Shown: positions 51,642 through 59,703 of the stretch, piece after piece
Numbering within the stretch: position 1 is the first letter of the stretch
Layout: the number at the start of each line of letters is the position of its first letter
Assembly: GCA_038326725.1 (NCBI GenBank)
Contig: JBBQKI010000010.1
Location: 1 to 61,381 of the forward strand
Direction: 5' to 3'
DNA: 61,381 nt
From: JBBQKI01 sp038326725
Lineage (GTDB): Bacteria; Bacteroidota; Bacteroidia; Flavobacteriales; Flavobacteriaceae
The notes under the pieces: model-generated
Databases searched by the model: none
Seen by the model: the letters and a program-made list of their open reading frames with translations, nothing else
What the model was told of the DNA's origin: nothing
Translations under genes and position numbers: made by a program

Positions 51642-52823
51642 TTATTGATTTCTTTCAATTATTAGGGCGGATGCCCCGCCGCCCCCGTTGCAAATAGCAG
51701 CTGCACCCACCTTGCCGTTGTTTTGTTTCAAAACGTTTAAAAGGGTGACCACGATTCTAGCCCCGCTACAGCCCAATGGGTGTCCCAAGGAAACGGCACC
51801 GCCGTTTATGTTTACGTTCTTGTCTTTTAAGCCCAATAATTTCATGTTCGCTAAACCAACCACTGAGAAGGCTTCATTGAATTCAAAATAATCCACGTCC
51901 TCAATTTTGATCCCCGCTTTTGAAAGGGCTAGAGGTAAGGCCTTGGCAGGTGCAGTGGTGAACCATTTAGGTTCTTGTGCCGCATCGGCATAACTTTTAA
52001 TTGTTGCCAATATGGGCAAGTTCAATTCATTTGCTTTCTCCTCGCTCATTAATATCAGGGCCGCCGCGCCATCGTTTATGGTAGAGGCATTGGCTGCCGT
52101 TACGGTTCCGTCTTTTGTAAATGCGGGGTTGAGGGAGGCTATTTTATCCATTTTCACGTTTCGGTATTCTTCATCTTCAGAAATTATAATCGCATCGCCA
52201 CGGCGCTGTGGCACTTCCACTGAAATTACTTCTTCTTTAAACTTCCCATCTGCCCAGGCTTTTGCGGAACGCTCATAGGATTGTACCGCAAAGGCATCCT
52301 GATCTTCTCGTGTAAAATGATGCTCGGCTGCACACATATCCGCGCAGGTACCCATGGCTTGCTGATCGTAAGCATCCACCAGCCCATCTTTCTGCATCCC
52401 ATCAACCATTTGCGTGGGGCCAAATTTGGTCCCGTTCCGGAGGTGCACATAATGTGGGATATTGCTCATACTTTCCATTCCTCCTGCAATAACCACATCT
52501 GCATCGCCCAAAGCAATAGCTTGTGCGGCCTGCATAATAGCCTTCATTCCGGAGGCGCATACCTTGTTTACAGTTGTACAGGGCACCGTGTTTGGAATAC
52601 CTGCACCCAAGGCGGCTTGACGGGCAGGGGCTTGGCCCACACCTGCCTGAACTACGTTCCCCATAAAAACTTCCTGTACTAAAGCAGGGTCCAGTTTAAT
52701 TTTGTCTAAAGCGCCTTTTATGGCTGCAGACCCCAATTGGGTTGCGGTCAATGAAGATAAACTGCCCATAAAACTTCCAATGGGGGTTCTAACTGCGGCT
52801 ACAATTACTACTTTTTTACTCAT
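51642..52823 (-). CDS. Acetyl-CoA C-acyltransferase (thiolase)
   Basis: The 393-residue thiolase has the acyl-accepting Cys C89 in TTVNKVCASGMKAI. The second half carries NEAFSVVGLANM, NINGGAVSLGHPLGCSGA with the catalytic His, and the C-terminal Cys in ICNGGGGASALII. It either condenses two acetyl-CoA or cleaves 3-oxoacyl-CoA; size and motifs fit acetyl-CoA acetyltransferase. It has a full consensus promoter on the minus strand at 52859-52889 and is likely co-transcribed with the NlpC/P60 gene. Confidence 0.93.
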   Translation of the reverse strand: MSKKVVIVAAVRTPIGSFMGSLSSLTATQLGSAAIKGALDKIKLDPALVQEVFMGNVVQAGVGQAPARQAALGAGIPNTVPCTTVNKVCASGMKAIMQAAQAIALGDADVVIAGGMESMSNIPHYVHLRNGTKFGPTQMVDGMQKDGLVDAYDQQAMGTCADMCAAEHHFTREDQDAFAVQSYERSAKAWADGKFKEEVISVEVPQRRGDAIIISEDEEYRNVKMDKIASLNPAFTKDGTVTAANASTINDGAAALILMSEEKANELNLPILATIKSYADAAQEPKWFTTAPAKALPLALSKAGIKIEDVDYFEFNEAFSVVGLANMKLLGLKDKNVNINGGAVSLGHPLGCSGARIVVTLLNVLKQNNGKVGAAAICNGGGGASALIIERNQ

Positions 52824-52858
52824 GGGAACTTTATATTTAATATTTATGCTCAGGCTTG

Positions 52859-52889
52859 CAAAATTACATATTTATAACCAAAACGACAA
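52859..52889 (-). promoter_or_regulatory. Consensus promoter of the thiolase gene
   Basis: On the minus strand, TTG (52889-52887), 20 bases, then TAATTTTG (52866-52859) match the Bacteroidota -33/-7 pattern. The ATG lies 35 bases after the box. Confidence 0.65.
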
Positions 52890-52956
52890 TCTTTACGGAA
52901 GGGGCTTATGGCCTAGTTGATCATTATTAATACCTTTACTTTTAGAATACCAATTT

Positions 52957-55002
52957 ATGAAGAACATCTTTTCCTTATTTGCCAAGAATCAAGCGGTTAT
53001 CTATAAAGTCCTGCTGTTTGCGGCTTCCACCTTCTTGGTAATTTACCTTTTGCCCAAAGGTGGGCAATTCAAATATAATTTTCAGAAAGGGAAGCCATGG
53101 CAATACGAAAACCTTTACGCCCCCTTCAGTTTTGCCATAAAAAAAGAACAAGACTCGCTGGCAAAGGAAAAAGAGGCAATTCGTGAAAATGCCATTCCTT
53201 ATTTTGAATATACGGGTGATGGGGCTACAAAAGCACAAGATAATTTTTCATCATTGTTGGATGAAAATTATGTTGATAGCCTTTACAACACTTCCAAAAT
53301 AATCACCCAAAGAATAGGGAGCTCGCTAATAGAGGAAATGTACGCCACCGGAGTGATCGAGGAGATATATCCGTATCAGCATGATAAACTTATCTATTTA
53401 AAAAAAGGTAACGAGATAGAAGAACATACATTTTCTCAACTCTTTAAAAAAGAAAGTATAGACAAAAGGGTTCGGGAAACGGTGGAGGAAAGTTCTGCCG
53501 AAGATCTGCAGGTTTTATTGAACCGACTGCTCTCGCAGGCAGTCAAAGCCAACGTTAGCCTAAACTCCAAACTTACCACTACGGCTATCGATTCCGAAAT
53601 AAAGACCCTTAACCCCAATAGGGGCATCATCGAAAAAGGGGGCCGTATCATTGCCAAGGGCGAGGTAGTAGAGGGCAATACCTTTCAAATATTAAAATCC
53701 TTAAAGGCAGAGTTTGATTCCCAGATATGGACCAAGTCCAATTATTTGTGGCTTTTGGTGGGTTATACTATTTTGGTATCGTTGGTGTTTTTGATGATCT
53801 TCCTATTCCTTAAAAAGTACAGGCCGGATATTTATCATAACAATACTAAGGTTACCTTTATTTTCTTCAATGTTTTTTTGATGGCGTTCCTAACCACTGT
53901 TGTGGTAAAGCTGGATTCCAACTTTGTTTACGTAGTGCCCATCTGTATCTTGCCCTTGATATTGAAAGCTTTTTTTGATCCGCGGGTGGGGCTTTTTGTG
54001 CATGTGCTAACTGTGTTGCTGCTCGGGTTTATTGTACCCAATAGTTTTGAATATATGTTTTTACAATATATAGCGGGGATAGTAACCATACTTACAGTTT
54101 CGGAACTTTATAAACGTGCGAACCTCTTTATCTCTGTTGCCCAGATTACGCTTATCTATATTATAGGTTATTTTGCTTTTTACCTGATACAGGAAGGGAA
54201 CATCCAAGCGTTGGAGTGGGAGATGTTTGGGTATTTCATTCTATGTGGCCTAGCAACCCTTTTCGCGCATCCCCTGATTTACTTTTATGAGAAGATATTC
54301 GGTTTAGTATCGGACGTGTCACTACTGGAACTGAGCGATACCAATTCCAAATTGCTCAAGGAATTATCGAACAAGGCCCCGGGGACTTTTCACCATTCCT
54401 TGAACGTGGCGAATTTGGCCGAGGCCGCGGCCAATGAAATTGGTGCTAACAGTATGCTGATTCGGGTAGGGGCGCTGTATCACGATATTGGGAAAATGTT
54501 GAATCCCACCATGTTTACTGAGAACCAAGCCAACTCGGTTAACACGCATAACGAGCTAGATCCAAAAGAAAGTACCCGGATTATAATAGACCACGTGATA
54601 AAAGGGGTAGAAATTGCGCGCAAGCACAACATCCCGGATCGAGTTATTGATTTTATAAGAACCCACCACGGCACCAGTTTGGTGTATTATTTTTATGCCA
54701 AGGAAAGGGAACTTCAGGGACATGTAAATGTTGAGGACTTTATTTACCCAGGTCCGTTGCCCTTTTCCAAGGAAACGGCCATCCTTATGATGGCGGATAG
54801 TGTGGAAGCGGCCAGCAGGAGCTTGCAAAACCCATCTTCCACCATGATCAATGATTTTGTGGAGAAAATCATCGATAACCAAATGGAGCACGGGCAGTTT
54901 TTGAATGCCAACATTACCTTTAAGGAAATTGAGACCATTAAAAAGGTACTAAAAAAGAAACTAAACAATATGTTTCATCTTCGGGTGGAATATCCGGAAT
55001 AG
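52957..55002 (+). CDS. 7TM receptor-like HD hydrolase (PgpH type)
   Basis: The 681-residue protein has one N-terminal membrane helix and an extracytoplasmic domain of about 230 residues. Seven membrane helices lie between about 260 and 450, and a cytoplasmic HD domain follows. H479-H480 lie in FHHSLNVANLAEAA and H509-D510 in ALYHDIGKMLNP, with HHGTSLVYYFY further on. The layout matches PgpH of Listeria, a c-di-AMP phosphodiesterase. By homology it would lower c-di-AMP, which controls potassium and osmotic balance; the diadenylate cyclase is not in the window. The activity has not been shown here. Confidence 0.88.
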   Translation: MKNIFSLFAKNQAVIYKVLLFAASTFLVIYLLPKGGQFKYNFQKGKPWQYENLYAPFSFAIKKEQDSLAKEKEAIRENAIPYFEYTGDGATKAQDNFSSLLDENYVDSLYNTSKIITQRIGSSLIEEMYATGVIEEIYPYQHDKLIYLKKGNEIEEHTFSQLFKKESIDKRVRETVEESSAEDLQVLLNRLLSQAVKANVSLNSKLTTTAIDSEIKTLNPNRGIIEKGGRIIAKGEVVEGNTFQILKSLKAEFDSQIWTKSNYLWLLVGYTILVSLVFLMIFLFLKKYRPDIYHNNTKVTFIFFNVFLMAFLTTVVVKLDSNFVYVVPICILPLILKAFFDPRVGLFVHVLTVLLLGFIVPNSFEYMFLQYIAGIVTILTVSELYKRANLFISVAQITLIYIIGYFAFYLIQEGNIQALEWEMFGYFILCGLATLFAHPLIYFYEKIFGLVSDVSLLELSDTNSKLLKELSNKAPGTFHHSLNVANLAEAAANEIGANSMLIRVGALYHDIGKMLNPTMFTENQANSVNTHNELDPKESTRIIIDHVIKGVEIARKHNIPDRVIDFIRTHHGTSLVYYFYAKERELQGHVNVEDFIYPGPLPFSKETAILMMADSVEAASRSLQNPSSTMINDFVEKIIDNQMEHGQFLNANITFKEIETIKKVLKKKLNNMFHLRVEYPE

Positions 55003-55095
55003 ATGGATGAGGCTTGAAGGGTGAGGGTTAATTAGCAGTTTACCTATGCCGAATTGGAAGTTGAGAGCGGATGTTCTTAATAATAGTTTTTTTAA

Positions 55096-55869
55096 ATGGA
55101 AATAGTCATTATATCGCTTACGGCTTTTGTGGTTGCTATCCTGACCTTCTTTTCGGGGTTTGGGCTGGGAACCATCCTTACACCTGTTTTTATGATTTTC
55201 TTTCCTGTGGAACTTGCCATTGGCTTAACTGGCGTAGTCCACTTTTTCAATAATATTTTCAAACTTTTTCTAGTAGGGGGTAATGCCAACAAGAAAGTGT
55301 TGTTGCGCTTTGGGATTCCGGCGGTGGTGGCGGCCATTCTAGGTGCTTGGCTGTTACTCAATATCTCCGATCTAAAACCGCTTTTTGTTTATGAAATGTT
55401 TGGCAGCACCTTTGAAGTTTATCCCGTTAAATTCATCATTTCCATTTTGCTGATCATTTTTGCTTGTATGGACTTGATCCCTTATTTCAAGAACTTGGAA
55501 TTCGGGAAGGACAAGTTGCCCTTGGGCGGCGCCTTGAGTGGCTTCTTTGGTGGACTGTCCGGCAACCAAGGGGCGTTGCGGTCTGCGTTTTTAATTAAGG
55601 CAGGGCTTTCCAAAGAAGCTTTTGTGGGGACGGCAGTGGTGGTTTCCACCTTTGTGGATTTTACGCGCTTGGGGGTTTATGCCACTAAATTTAACCAAGC
55701 TGGTCTTATGGACAATTTGCCCTTGGTAATTAGTGCTACTCTGGCAGCCATAATTGGGGCCTATATAGGCAACAAGCTGTTAAAGAAAGTGACGTTGCGG
55801 GTTTTACAGGTAACTGTCGCCATTATGCTTATCATCATTTCCTTGGCCCTCGGGGCAGGGTTTATTTGA
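55096..55869 (+). CDS. TauE/SafE-family transporter
   Basis: The 257-residue protein has about eight membrane helices in two repeats. Each repeat carries the family signature: FFSGFGLGTILTPVFMIFFP and FGGLSGNQGALRSAFLIKAG. The family exports sulfite, sulfoacetate or related organosulfur anions; the substrate here is unknown. It follows the PgpH-like gene by 93 bases. The 276 bases after it hold repeat-like sequence and the nhaA promoter. Confidence 0.88.
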   Translation: MEIVIISLTAFVVAILTFFSGFGLGTILTPVFMIFFPVELAIGLTGVVHFFNNIFKLFLVGGNANKKVLLRFGIPAVVAAILGAWLLLNISDLKPLFVYEMFGSTFEVYPVKFIISILLIIFACMDLIPYFKNLEFGKDKLPLGGALSGFFGGLSGNQGALRSAFLIKAGLSKEAFVGTAVVVSTFVDFTRLGVYATKFNQAGLMDNLPLVISATLAAIIGAYIGNKLLKKVTLRVLQVTVAIMLIIISLALGAGFI

Positions 55870-55965
55870 GTGGGTAGTGTTTAGTATTTAGTGTCAGTGG
55901 TAATTTTCAGTATAGTTATGATGGGAGGTGCAAGGTTGGAAGAGGGGGAGGCGAGAGTGTAGGAG

Positions 55966-56046
55966 GTCTCGACTGCGCACGACCTGACATAAAATTTTAT
56001 TTCGACCTTCTTCTGCTTTACTTCTGCTCCACTCAGTGACCAGTTC
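55966..56046. repeat. Repeat-like intergenic sequence
   Basis: GTCTCGACTGCGCACGACC, then TTTCGACC and CTCCACTCAGTGACC, resemble the TTCGACT...CTCAGTGACC elements scattered through flavobacterial intergenic regions. The copies here look degenerate. No ORF is present. Confidence 0.3.
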
Positions 56047-56061
56047 AATAACCACTGTTGT

Positions 56062-56093
56062 TTGGGAGGGATAATTTAAGTTTGGTATCTTTG
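56062..56093 (+). promoter_or_regulatory. Promoter of the first nhaA gene
   Basis: TTG (56062-56064), 21 bases, then TATCTTTG (56086-56093) fit the consensus. The ATG lies 52 bases after the box. Confidence 0.6.
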
Positions 56094-56145
56094 CGCGTTT
56101 CTTAGCTGCTGCGGCGGCTCCATAAATATCACAGACAAAAAAAGC

Positions 56146-57312
56146 ATGAAGGTAACCCGTTTATTTAAAGATTTTATAAATAGTAAAAAATCGGGCGGGG
56201 TGATATTGATTGGGTGTACGCTTATATCATTGGTGCTTGCCAATTCGTTTTTTGGGGCTTCTTATGAGGAGTTTTGGCAAATCCGCCTTGGAGGTCTTAG
56301 TATAGAACATTGGATCAATGACGGGCTGATGGCGATTTTCTTTTTGCTGATAGGGCTTGAGCTGGAGCGGGAAATATATAAAGGGGAACTATCCAACATT
56401 AAAGATGCTTTGTTTCCCATATTTGGGGCCATAGGCGGGATAGTGATTCCAGCCGGGATTTATATGTACTTCAATCAGGGAACTATAACCCAATCCGGCG
56501 CCGGGATCCCAATGGCAACGGATATCGCTTTTGCTTTGGCCATATTATCTTTACTTGGGAAGCGGGTGCCGTTGGCGCTTAAAATTTTCTTAACGGCACT
56601 AGCAGTAATAGACGATTTGGGGGCCATAATCATCATTGCGGTTTTTTATACCAAGACCTTGCTGTGGACAAACCTGATTATTGCTTTAGCCGTCTTTGCG
56701 GTGCTCTTGGCCTTAAACCGCTTAAAGGTAAAAATGTTGGCCCCGTACCTTATTGGCGGCGCGGTGATGTGGTACTTTATGCTACACTCGGGGGTGCATG
56801 CTACCATTACTGGGGTATTGCTGGCCTTCGCTATTCCGTTTGGGGACGGGAAGAAAAAATCCACTTCCTATGTCCTGCAGCACTACCTGCATATTCCGGT
56901 TTCCTATTTTATTTTACCCATTTTTGCTTTGGCCAATACGGCAATCGTATTTAGCGGGGATGTTGGGGAAACGCTGTCGCAGAATTATAGTTTAGGGATT
57001 GCGCTGGGACTTATTGTTGGGAAACCCCTCGGTATTTTCATGGTGACATTTTTGGCTGTAAGCTTTGGAATCTGCAAACTCCCGGAGGGGTTGAATTGGA
57101 AATCAATAGTAGGGGTAGGCTTTTTGGGCGGCATTGGTTTTACGATGTCCATCTTCATAGCTCTTTTGGCCTTTGACGATGCGACTATAATTAACAATGC
57201 AAAACTAGTGATATTAATTGCTTCCTTGACCGCGGGTCTTTTTGGGTTTTTAATCTTAAGAACCTTATATAAAAAGAAATCAACAAAGCATATAAATGCC
57301 AGGGAAGCCTAA
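56146..57312 (+). CDS. nhaA: Na+/H+ antiporter NhaA (first copy)
   Basis: The 388-residue protein has about 12 membrane helices. The sodium/proton site is D156-D157 in ALAVIDDLGAI, and D125 lies in IPMATDIAFALAIL. MAIFFLLIGLELERE is a further NhaA mark. It exchanges two protons in for one sodium out. The loop before IPVSYFILPIFALANTA is short, with no long insert, unlike the second copy at 60.4 kb. It has its own promoter and is followed by a hairpin and a convergent tRNA gene. Confidence 0.93.
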   Translation: MKVTRLFKDFINSKKSGGVILIGCTLISLVLANSFFGASYEEFWQIRLGGLSIEHWINDGLMAIFFLLIGLELEREIYKGELSNIKDALFPIFGAIGGIVIPAGIYMYFNQGTITQSGAGIPMATDIAFALAILSLLGKRVPLALKIFLTALAVIDDLGAIIIIAVFYTKTLLWTNLIIALAVFAVLLALNRLKVKMLAPYLIGGAVMWYFMLHSGVHATITGVLLAFAIPFGDGKKKSTSYVLQHYLHIPVSYFILPIFALANTAIVFSGDVGETLSQNYSLGIALGLIVGKPLGIFMVTFLAVSFGICKLPEGLNWKSIVGVGFLGGIGFTMSIFIALLAFDDATIINNAKLVILIASLTAGLFGFLILRTLYKKKSTKHINAREA

Positions 57313-57347
57313 TATAAAATGGATATTTAAGATTTCCTAAAACAGAA

Positions 57348-57369
57348 AATCCCCATTAATATGGGGATT
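57348..57369. terminator. Hairpin terminator between nhaA and tRNA-Arg
   Basis: AATCCCCAT/ATGGGGATT form a 9-bp stem with loop TAAT. On the minus strand it follows the tRNA and runs into TTCTGTTTT. It can also stop nhaA transcripts, though the plus-strand T-run is weak. Confidence 0.7.
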
Positions 57370-57372
57370 CTG

Positions 57373-57446
<74 letters not shown>

Positions 57447-57544
57447 TATTCTTTCAATTCACCTTTTCCACTTTTGACCGTCCCGATTGAAATTGGGATT
57501 CTCTATCCTCCCACATCATCGAGAAAGGTATGCGACTACTATAA

Positions 57545-57710
57545 ATCAAAAAAACCGTTCCCAAAAACTTTTGGAGACGGTCTGGCAGGGCTATACCCTT
57601 ACTCAAAAATGTTTTATAAATCAAAAAGTTATAGGTTCCCAAACTAAACTGTTAGCCGATTTGTTGACCATACTATAAATGAACTTAAAGTAAAATGCTT
57701 CACTTTCTGA
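57545..57710 (-). ncRNA. Candidate small RNA upstream of tRNA-Arg
   Basis: On the minus strand, TTG (57746-57744), 20 bases, then TATATTTG (57723-57716) form a full consensus promoter, with a start expected near 57710. About 130 bases on is a hairpin (CCGT-CCAAAA/TTTTGG-ACGG arms, 57580-57555, one mismatch) followed by seven T, a good terminator. The longest ATG frame between them has only 16 codons (MVNKSANS...). A transcript of about 165 bases is inferred. I do not recognise it as 6S, SRP, tmRNA or another known class. Confidence 0.4.
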
Positions 57711-57715
57711 CGGTG

Positions 57716-57746
57716 CAAATATATAATTTGTTAAATATTAAAACAA
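57716..57746 (-). promoter_or_regulatory. Consensus promoter of the candidate small RNA
   Basis: TTG-N20-TATATTTG on the minus strand, in a region with no downstream protein gene on that strand before the tRNA. Confidence 0.5.
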
Positions 57747-57960
57747 CCTAAATAACAGTTAATTTTATATGAAATCAAACTTTTTCGGAGGAAGGTTCTC
57801 AGCTGGAATTGTAAATCCATTCTTATGCTACTCAAAAGCCAGATTTTTTTAAATTGAATTATCGACATAATCCAAAGAAGAATGTATTTGTGGAGTTTTG
57901 TCTGGTTATTATTATATTGGAACCAGGCTGTTAACTAACAAAGAATCAACCAAAAAAATA

Positions 57961-58644
57961 TTATGTTTCATAACCCAATAATTTAGCTACAAAATAATTC
58001 AACATTTTTTCTACTTCAGGATATTTGTTCTCTCCAACTTTTACGTCAGTTAGTCTGGGCAAATGCTTGGCAAAATAGATGTGGTTGTTGGACATTTCAA
58101 ATAAATTGCTAGCCAAAGCATATGGATATTCAAATGTGGGATTGATTTCTGAAATTATCCCCGCAACCATCGATATAAGCTGTTTGTAATTTTTAAAAAA
58201 CCCCTTGCCGTTATCCTCGTCAACTTCTTTTGTGTGGTAGGTCTTCATCGCTTCGGTTATAATCAAGCTGTGGAGCTTGCTTTCGTCCACATACTCAGTG
58301 GTGGGGTTGTCTACGGAGGCCGAAACAAAGGAATTGATGATTATTTCAAGCTTTCTCTTTGGGTCATCTATATTTAATGTATTTATCCGAATTAGATAAG
58401 CAACCCATTCCCAATACCACGAAACCAAATAGAGGAGCAATAAGTGTTTGTTTTCAAAATAACGATAGATGGAAGCTTCGGTAGAATTCATTTCCTGAGC
58501 TAACTTCTTAAAGTTAAAGGATTCAAAGCCAATATCTTCAATAAGCAAAATGCTGTGCTTAATGATGTTTCGGCCCAATGGGGAATCCTGTGGATCTCTC
58601 AAATAAATTCCTTCATTCAGAGAAATTTTAATTGCAATTGCCAT
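57961..58644 (-). CDS. TetR/AcrR-family regulator of the carbonic anhydrase-NhaA cassette
   Basis: The 227-residue protein has an N-terminal TetR helix-turn-helix (about 25-70): IKHSILLIEDIGFESFNFKK, LAQEMNSTEASIYRYFENKH. The rest is an all-helical ligand domain of no known specificity (DVKVGENKYPEVEKMLNYF near the end). It is divergent from the carbonic anhydrase gene. A consensus promoter lies 20 bases upstream, and inverted repeats lie between the two genes. Control of the neighbour is inferred from this layout, which is typical of the family. Confidence 0.88.
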   Translation of the reverse strand: MAIAIKISLNEGIYLRDPQDSPLGRNIIKHSILLIEDIGFESFNFKKLAQEMNSTEASIYRYFENKHLLLLYLVSWYWEWVAYLIRINTLNIDDPKRKLEIIINSFVSASVDNPTTEYVDESKLHSLIITEAMKTYHTKEVDEDNGKGFFKNYKQLISMVAGIISEINPTFEYPYALASNLFEMSNNHIYFAKHLPRLTDVKVGENKYPEVEKMLNYFVAKLLGYET

Positions 58645-58664
58645 ATAGCTGTTGTTTCAAAAAA

Positions 58665-58694
58665 CAAAGCTAACCAATTTAAAATGATAGTCAA
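58665..58694 (-). promoter_or_regulatory. Consensus promoter of the TetR gene
   Basis: On the minus strand, TTTGAC with TTG at 58694-58692, 19 bases, then TAGCTTTG (58672-58665) match the -33/-7 pattern. The leader is about 20 bases or less. Confidence 0.65.
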
Positions 58695-58711
58695 ACATCA
58701 AATAATAATAT

Positions 58712-58767
58712 TTATACTATTTATTATAATAGTTATACTATTATTTAAAAAAGTATTTATATATTTG
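58712..58767 (+). promoter_or_regulatory. Carbonic anhydrase promoter with putative TetR operator
   Basis: The arms ACTATT (58716-58721), AATAGT (58728-58733) and ACTATT (58737-58742) alternate. The inner pair makes the palindrome AATAGTTATACTATT (58728-58742), and TTATACTATT is also directly repeated. The -7 box TATATTTG (58760-58767) lies 17 bases beyond, so the palindrome covers the -33 position, where no TTG is seen. Confidence 0.55.
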
Positions 58768-58807
58768 ACCCTAATTAACTATAAAACAAAAAACTAAAAC
58801 CCATAAA

Positions 58808-59578
58808 ATGAAAACAATGAAAACTACATTACCGCTCGCTGTAACACTTTTACTCAGTACTTCAGTACTATTTTCTTGCAAGGAAGATTCTAAAAAAACG
58901 GAAGAAACCGTAACCGTACAAGAAACAATTGATGAACCACAAGCCATTACGGATGTTATGACAAAGGAAGCTCAAGAAAACCTTACGCCACAAATGGTTA
59001 TTGATGATTTTAAGGCAGGCAATGAACGCTTTGTTAACCAAGAAACCACAAATCGTAATCACGGGGAGCAAATACGAAAAACTGCATTGGCTCAATACCC
59101 GAAGGCAATTGTATTAAGCTGTGTGGACAGCCGTGTACCTGTTGAAGATTTATTTGACCAAGGCATTGGCGACGTTTTTGTTGGCCGTGTTGCAGGTAAC
59201 TTTGTGAACGAAGATTTACTGGGAAGCATGGAATTTGCAACCAAAGTAGCTGGAGCCAAACTTGTAGTCATTCTGGGTCACAAGTACTGTGGTGCGGTGA
59301 AGGGCGCAATTGATAACGCCGAACTTGGAAACTTAACAGCTATGCTTAAAAATATAAAACCCGCAGTAAATGCAGTGGAGGAACCACAGGACAAAGCGAT
59401 CAGAAATTCAAAAAATGACGATTTTGTAGAAGCGGTTTCTAATAAAAACGTACTTCTAAATATTGAAAAAACACTTGCTCAAAGCCCTGTATTGGCAGAT
59501 ATGCATGAAAAAGGCGAAATTAAAATTGTTGGGGCAACTTATGATCTTTCTACTGGAAAAGTAACCTTTTTTGAATAA
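58808..59578 (+). CDS. Periplasmic lipoprotein beta-carbonic anhydrase
   Basis: The 256-residue protein starts with a lipoprotein signal (MKTMKTTLPLAVTLLLSTSVLFSC, Cys24) followed by an acidic linker, then a beta-class carbonic anhydrase. The zinc ligands are C105, H158 and C161, with D107 and R109 in SCVDSRVPVEDLF as the gating dyad; ILGHKYCGAVKGAID carries the last two ligands. It interconverts CO2 and bicarbonate with release of a proton. Export as a lipoprotein is unusual for this enzyme class and places proton release in the periplasm. It is the first gene of a likely operon with DUF2490 and nhaA genes. Confidence 0.93.
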   Translation: MKTMKTTLPLAVTLLLSTSVLFSCKEDSKKTEETVTVQETIDEPQAITDVMTKEAQENLTPQMVIDDFKAGNERFVNQETTNRNHGEQIRKTALAQYPKAIVLSCVDSRVPVEDLFDQGIGDVFVGRVAGNFVNEDLLGSMEFATKVAGAKLVVILGHKYCGAVKGAIDNAELGNLTAMLKNIKPAVNAVEEPQDKAIRNSKNDDFVEAVSNKNVLLNIEKTLAQSPVLADMHEKGEIKIVGATYDLSTGKVTFFE

Positions 59579-59586
59579 CACTTTTT

Positions 59587-59654
59587 AAGAGTGGTCAAAA
59601 AAAAACCCATTTAATTTAGATTAGTTTGTTTTTTTAGCATTTTTGGCCACTCTT
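59587..59654 (+). repeat. Long imperfect inverted repeat in the intergenic region
   Basis: AAGAGTGGTCAAAAA (from 59587) and TTTTTGGCCACTCTT (to 59654) pair over 15 bases with one G-U pair, leaving a loop of about 38 bases. TTTTCTTTTT follows. It begins 9 bases after the carbonic anhydrase stop and may be a partial terminator or an mRNA-stabilising structure. Confidence 0.6.
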
Positions 59655-59703
59655 TTCTTTTTACAACAATTTAAGTATAAAAAAAGCTTCACAAAAAAAT
59701 AAA

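Larger units (their letters stand above)
57447..57960. other. 514-base region without protein genes
   Basis: The gap between tRNA-Arg and the TetR gene holds an imperfect palindrome (57481-57498), two copies of ATAAATCAAAAA (57541-57552 and 57616-57627) and a minus-strand promoter-terminator pair listed separately as a candidate small RNA. In 57724-57960 nothing else stands out. The frames seen across the tRNA on the plus strand are antisense artefacts. Confidence 0.6.

Noticed and set aside
57530..57680. A GIY-YIG endonuclease remnant
   Set aside because: No GIY or YIG motif could be read in any frame of the gap.
57447..57960. A mobile island inserted at the tRNA-Arg gene
   Set aside because: No integrase, no repeated tRNA 3' end and no direct repeat flanking an insert was seen.
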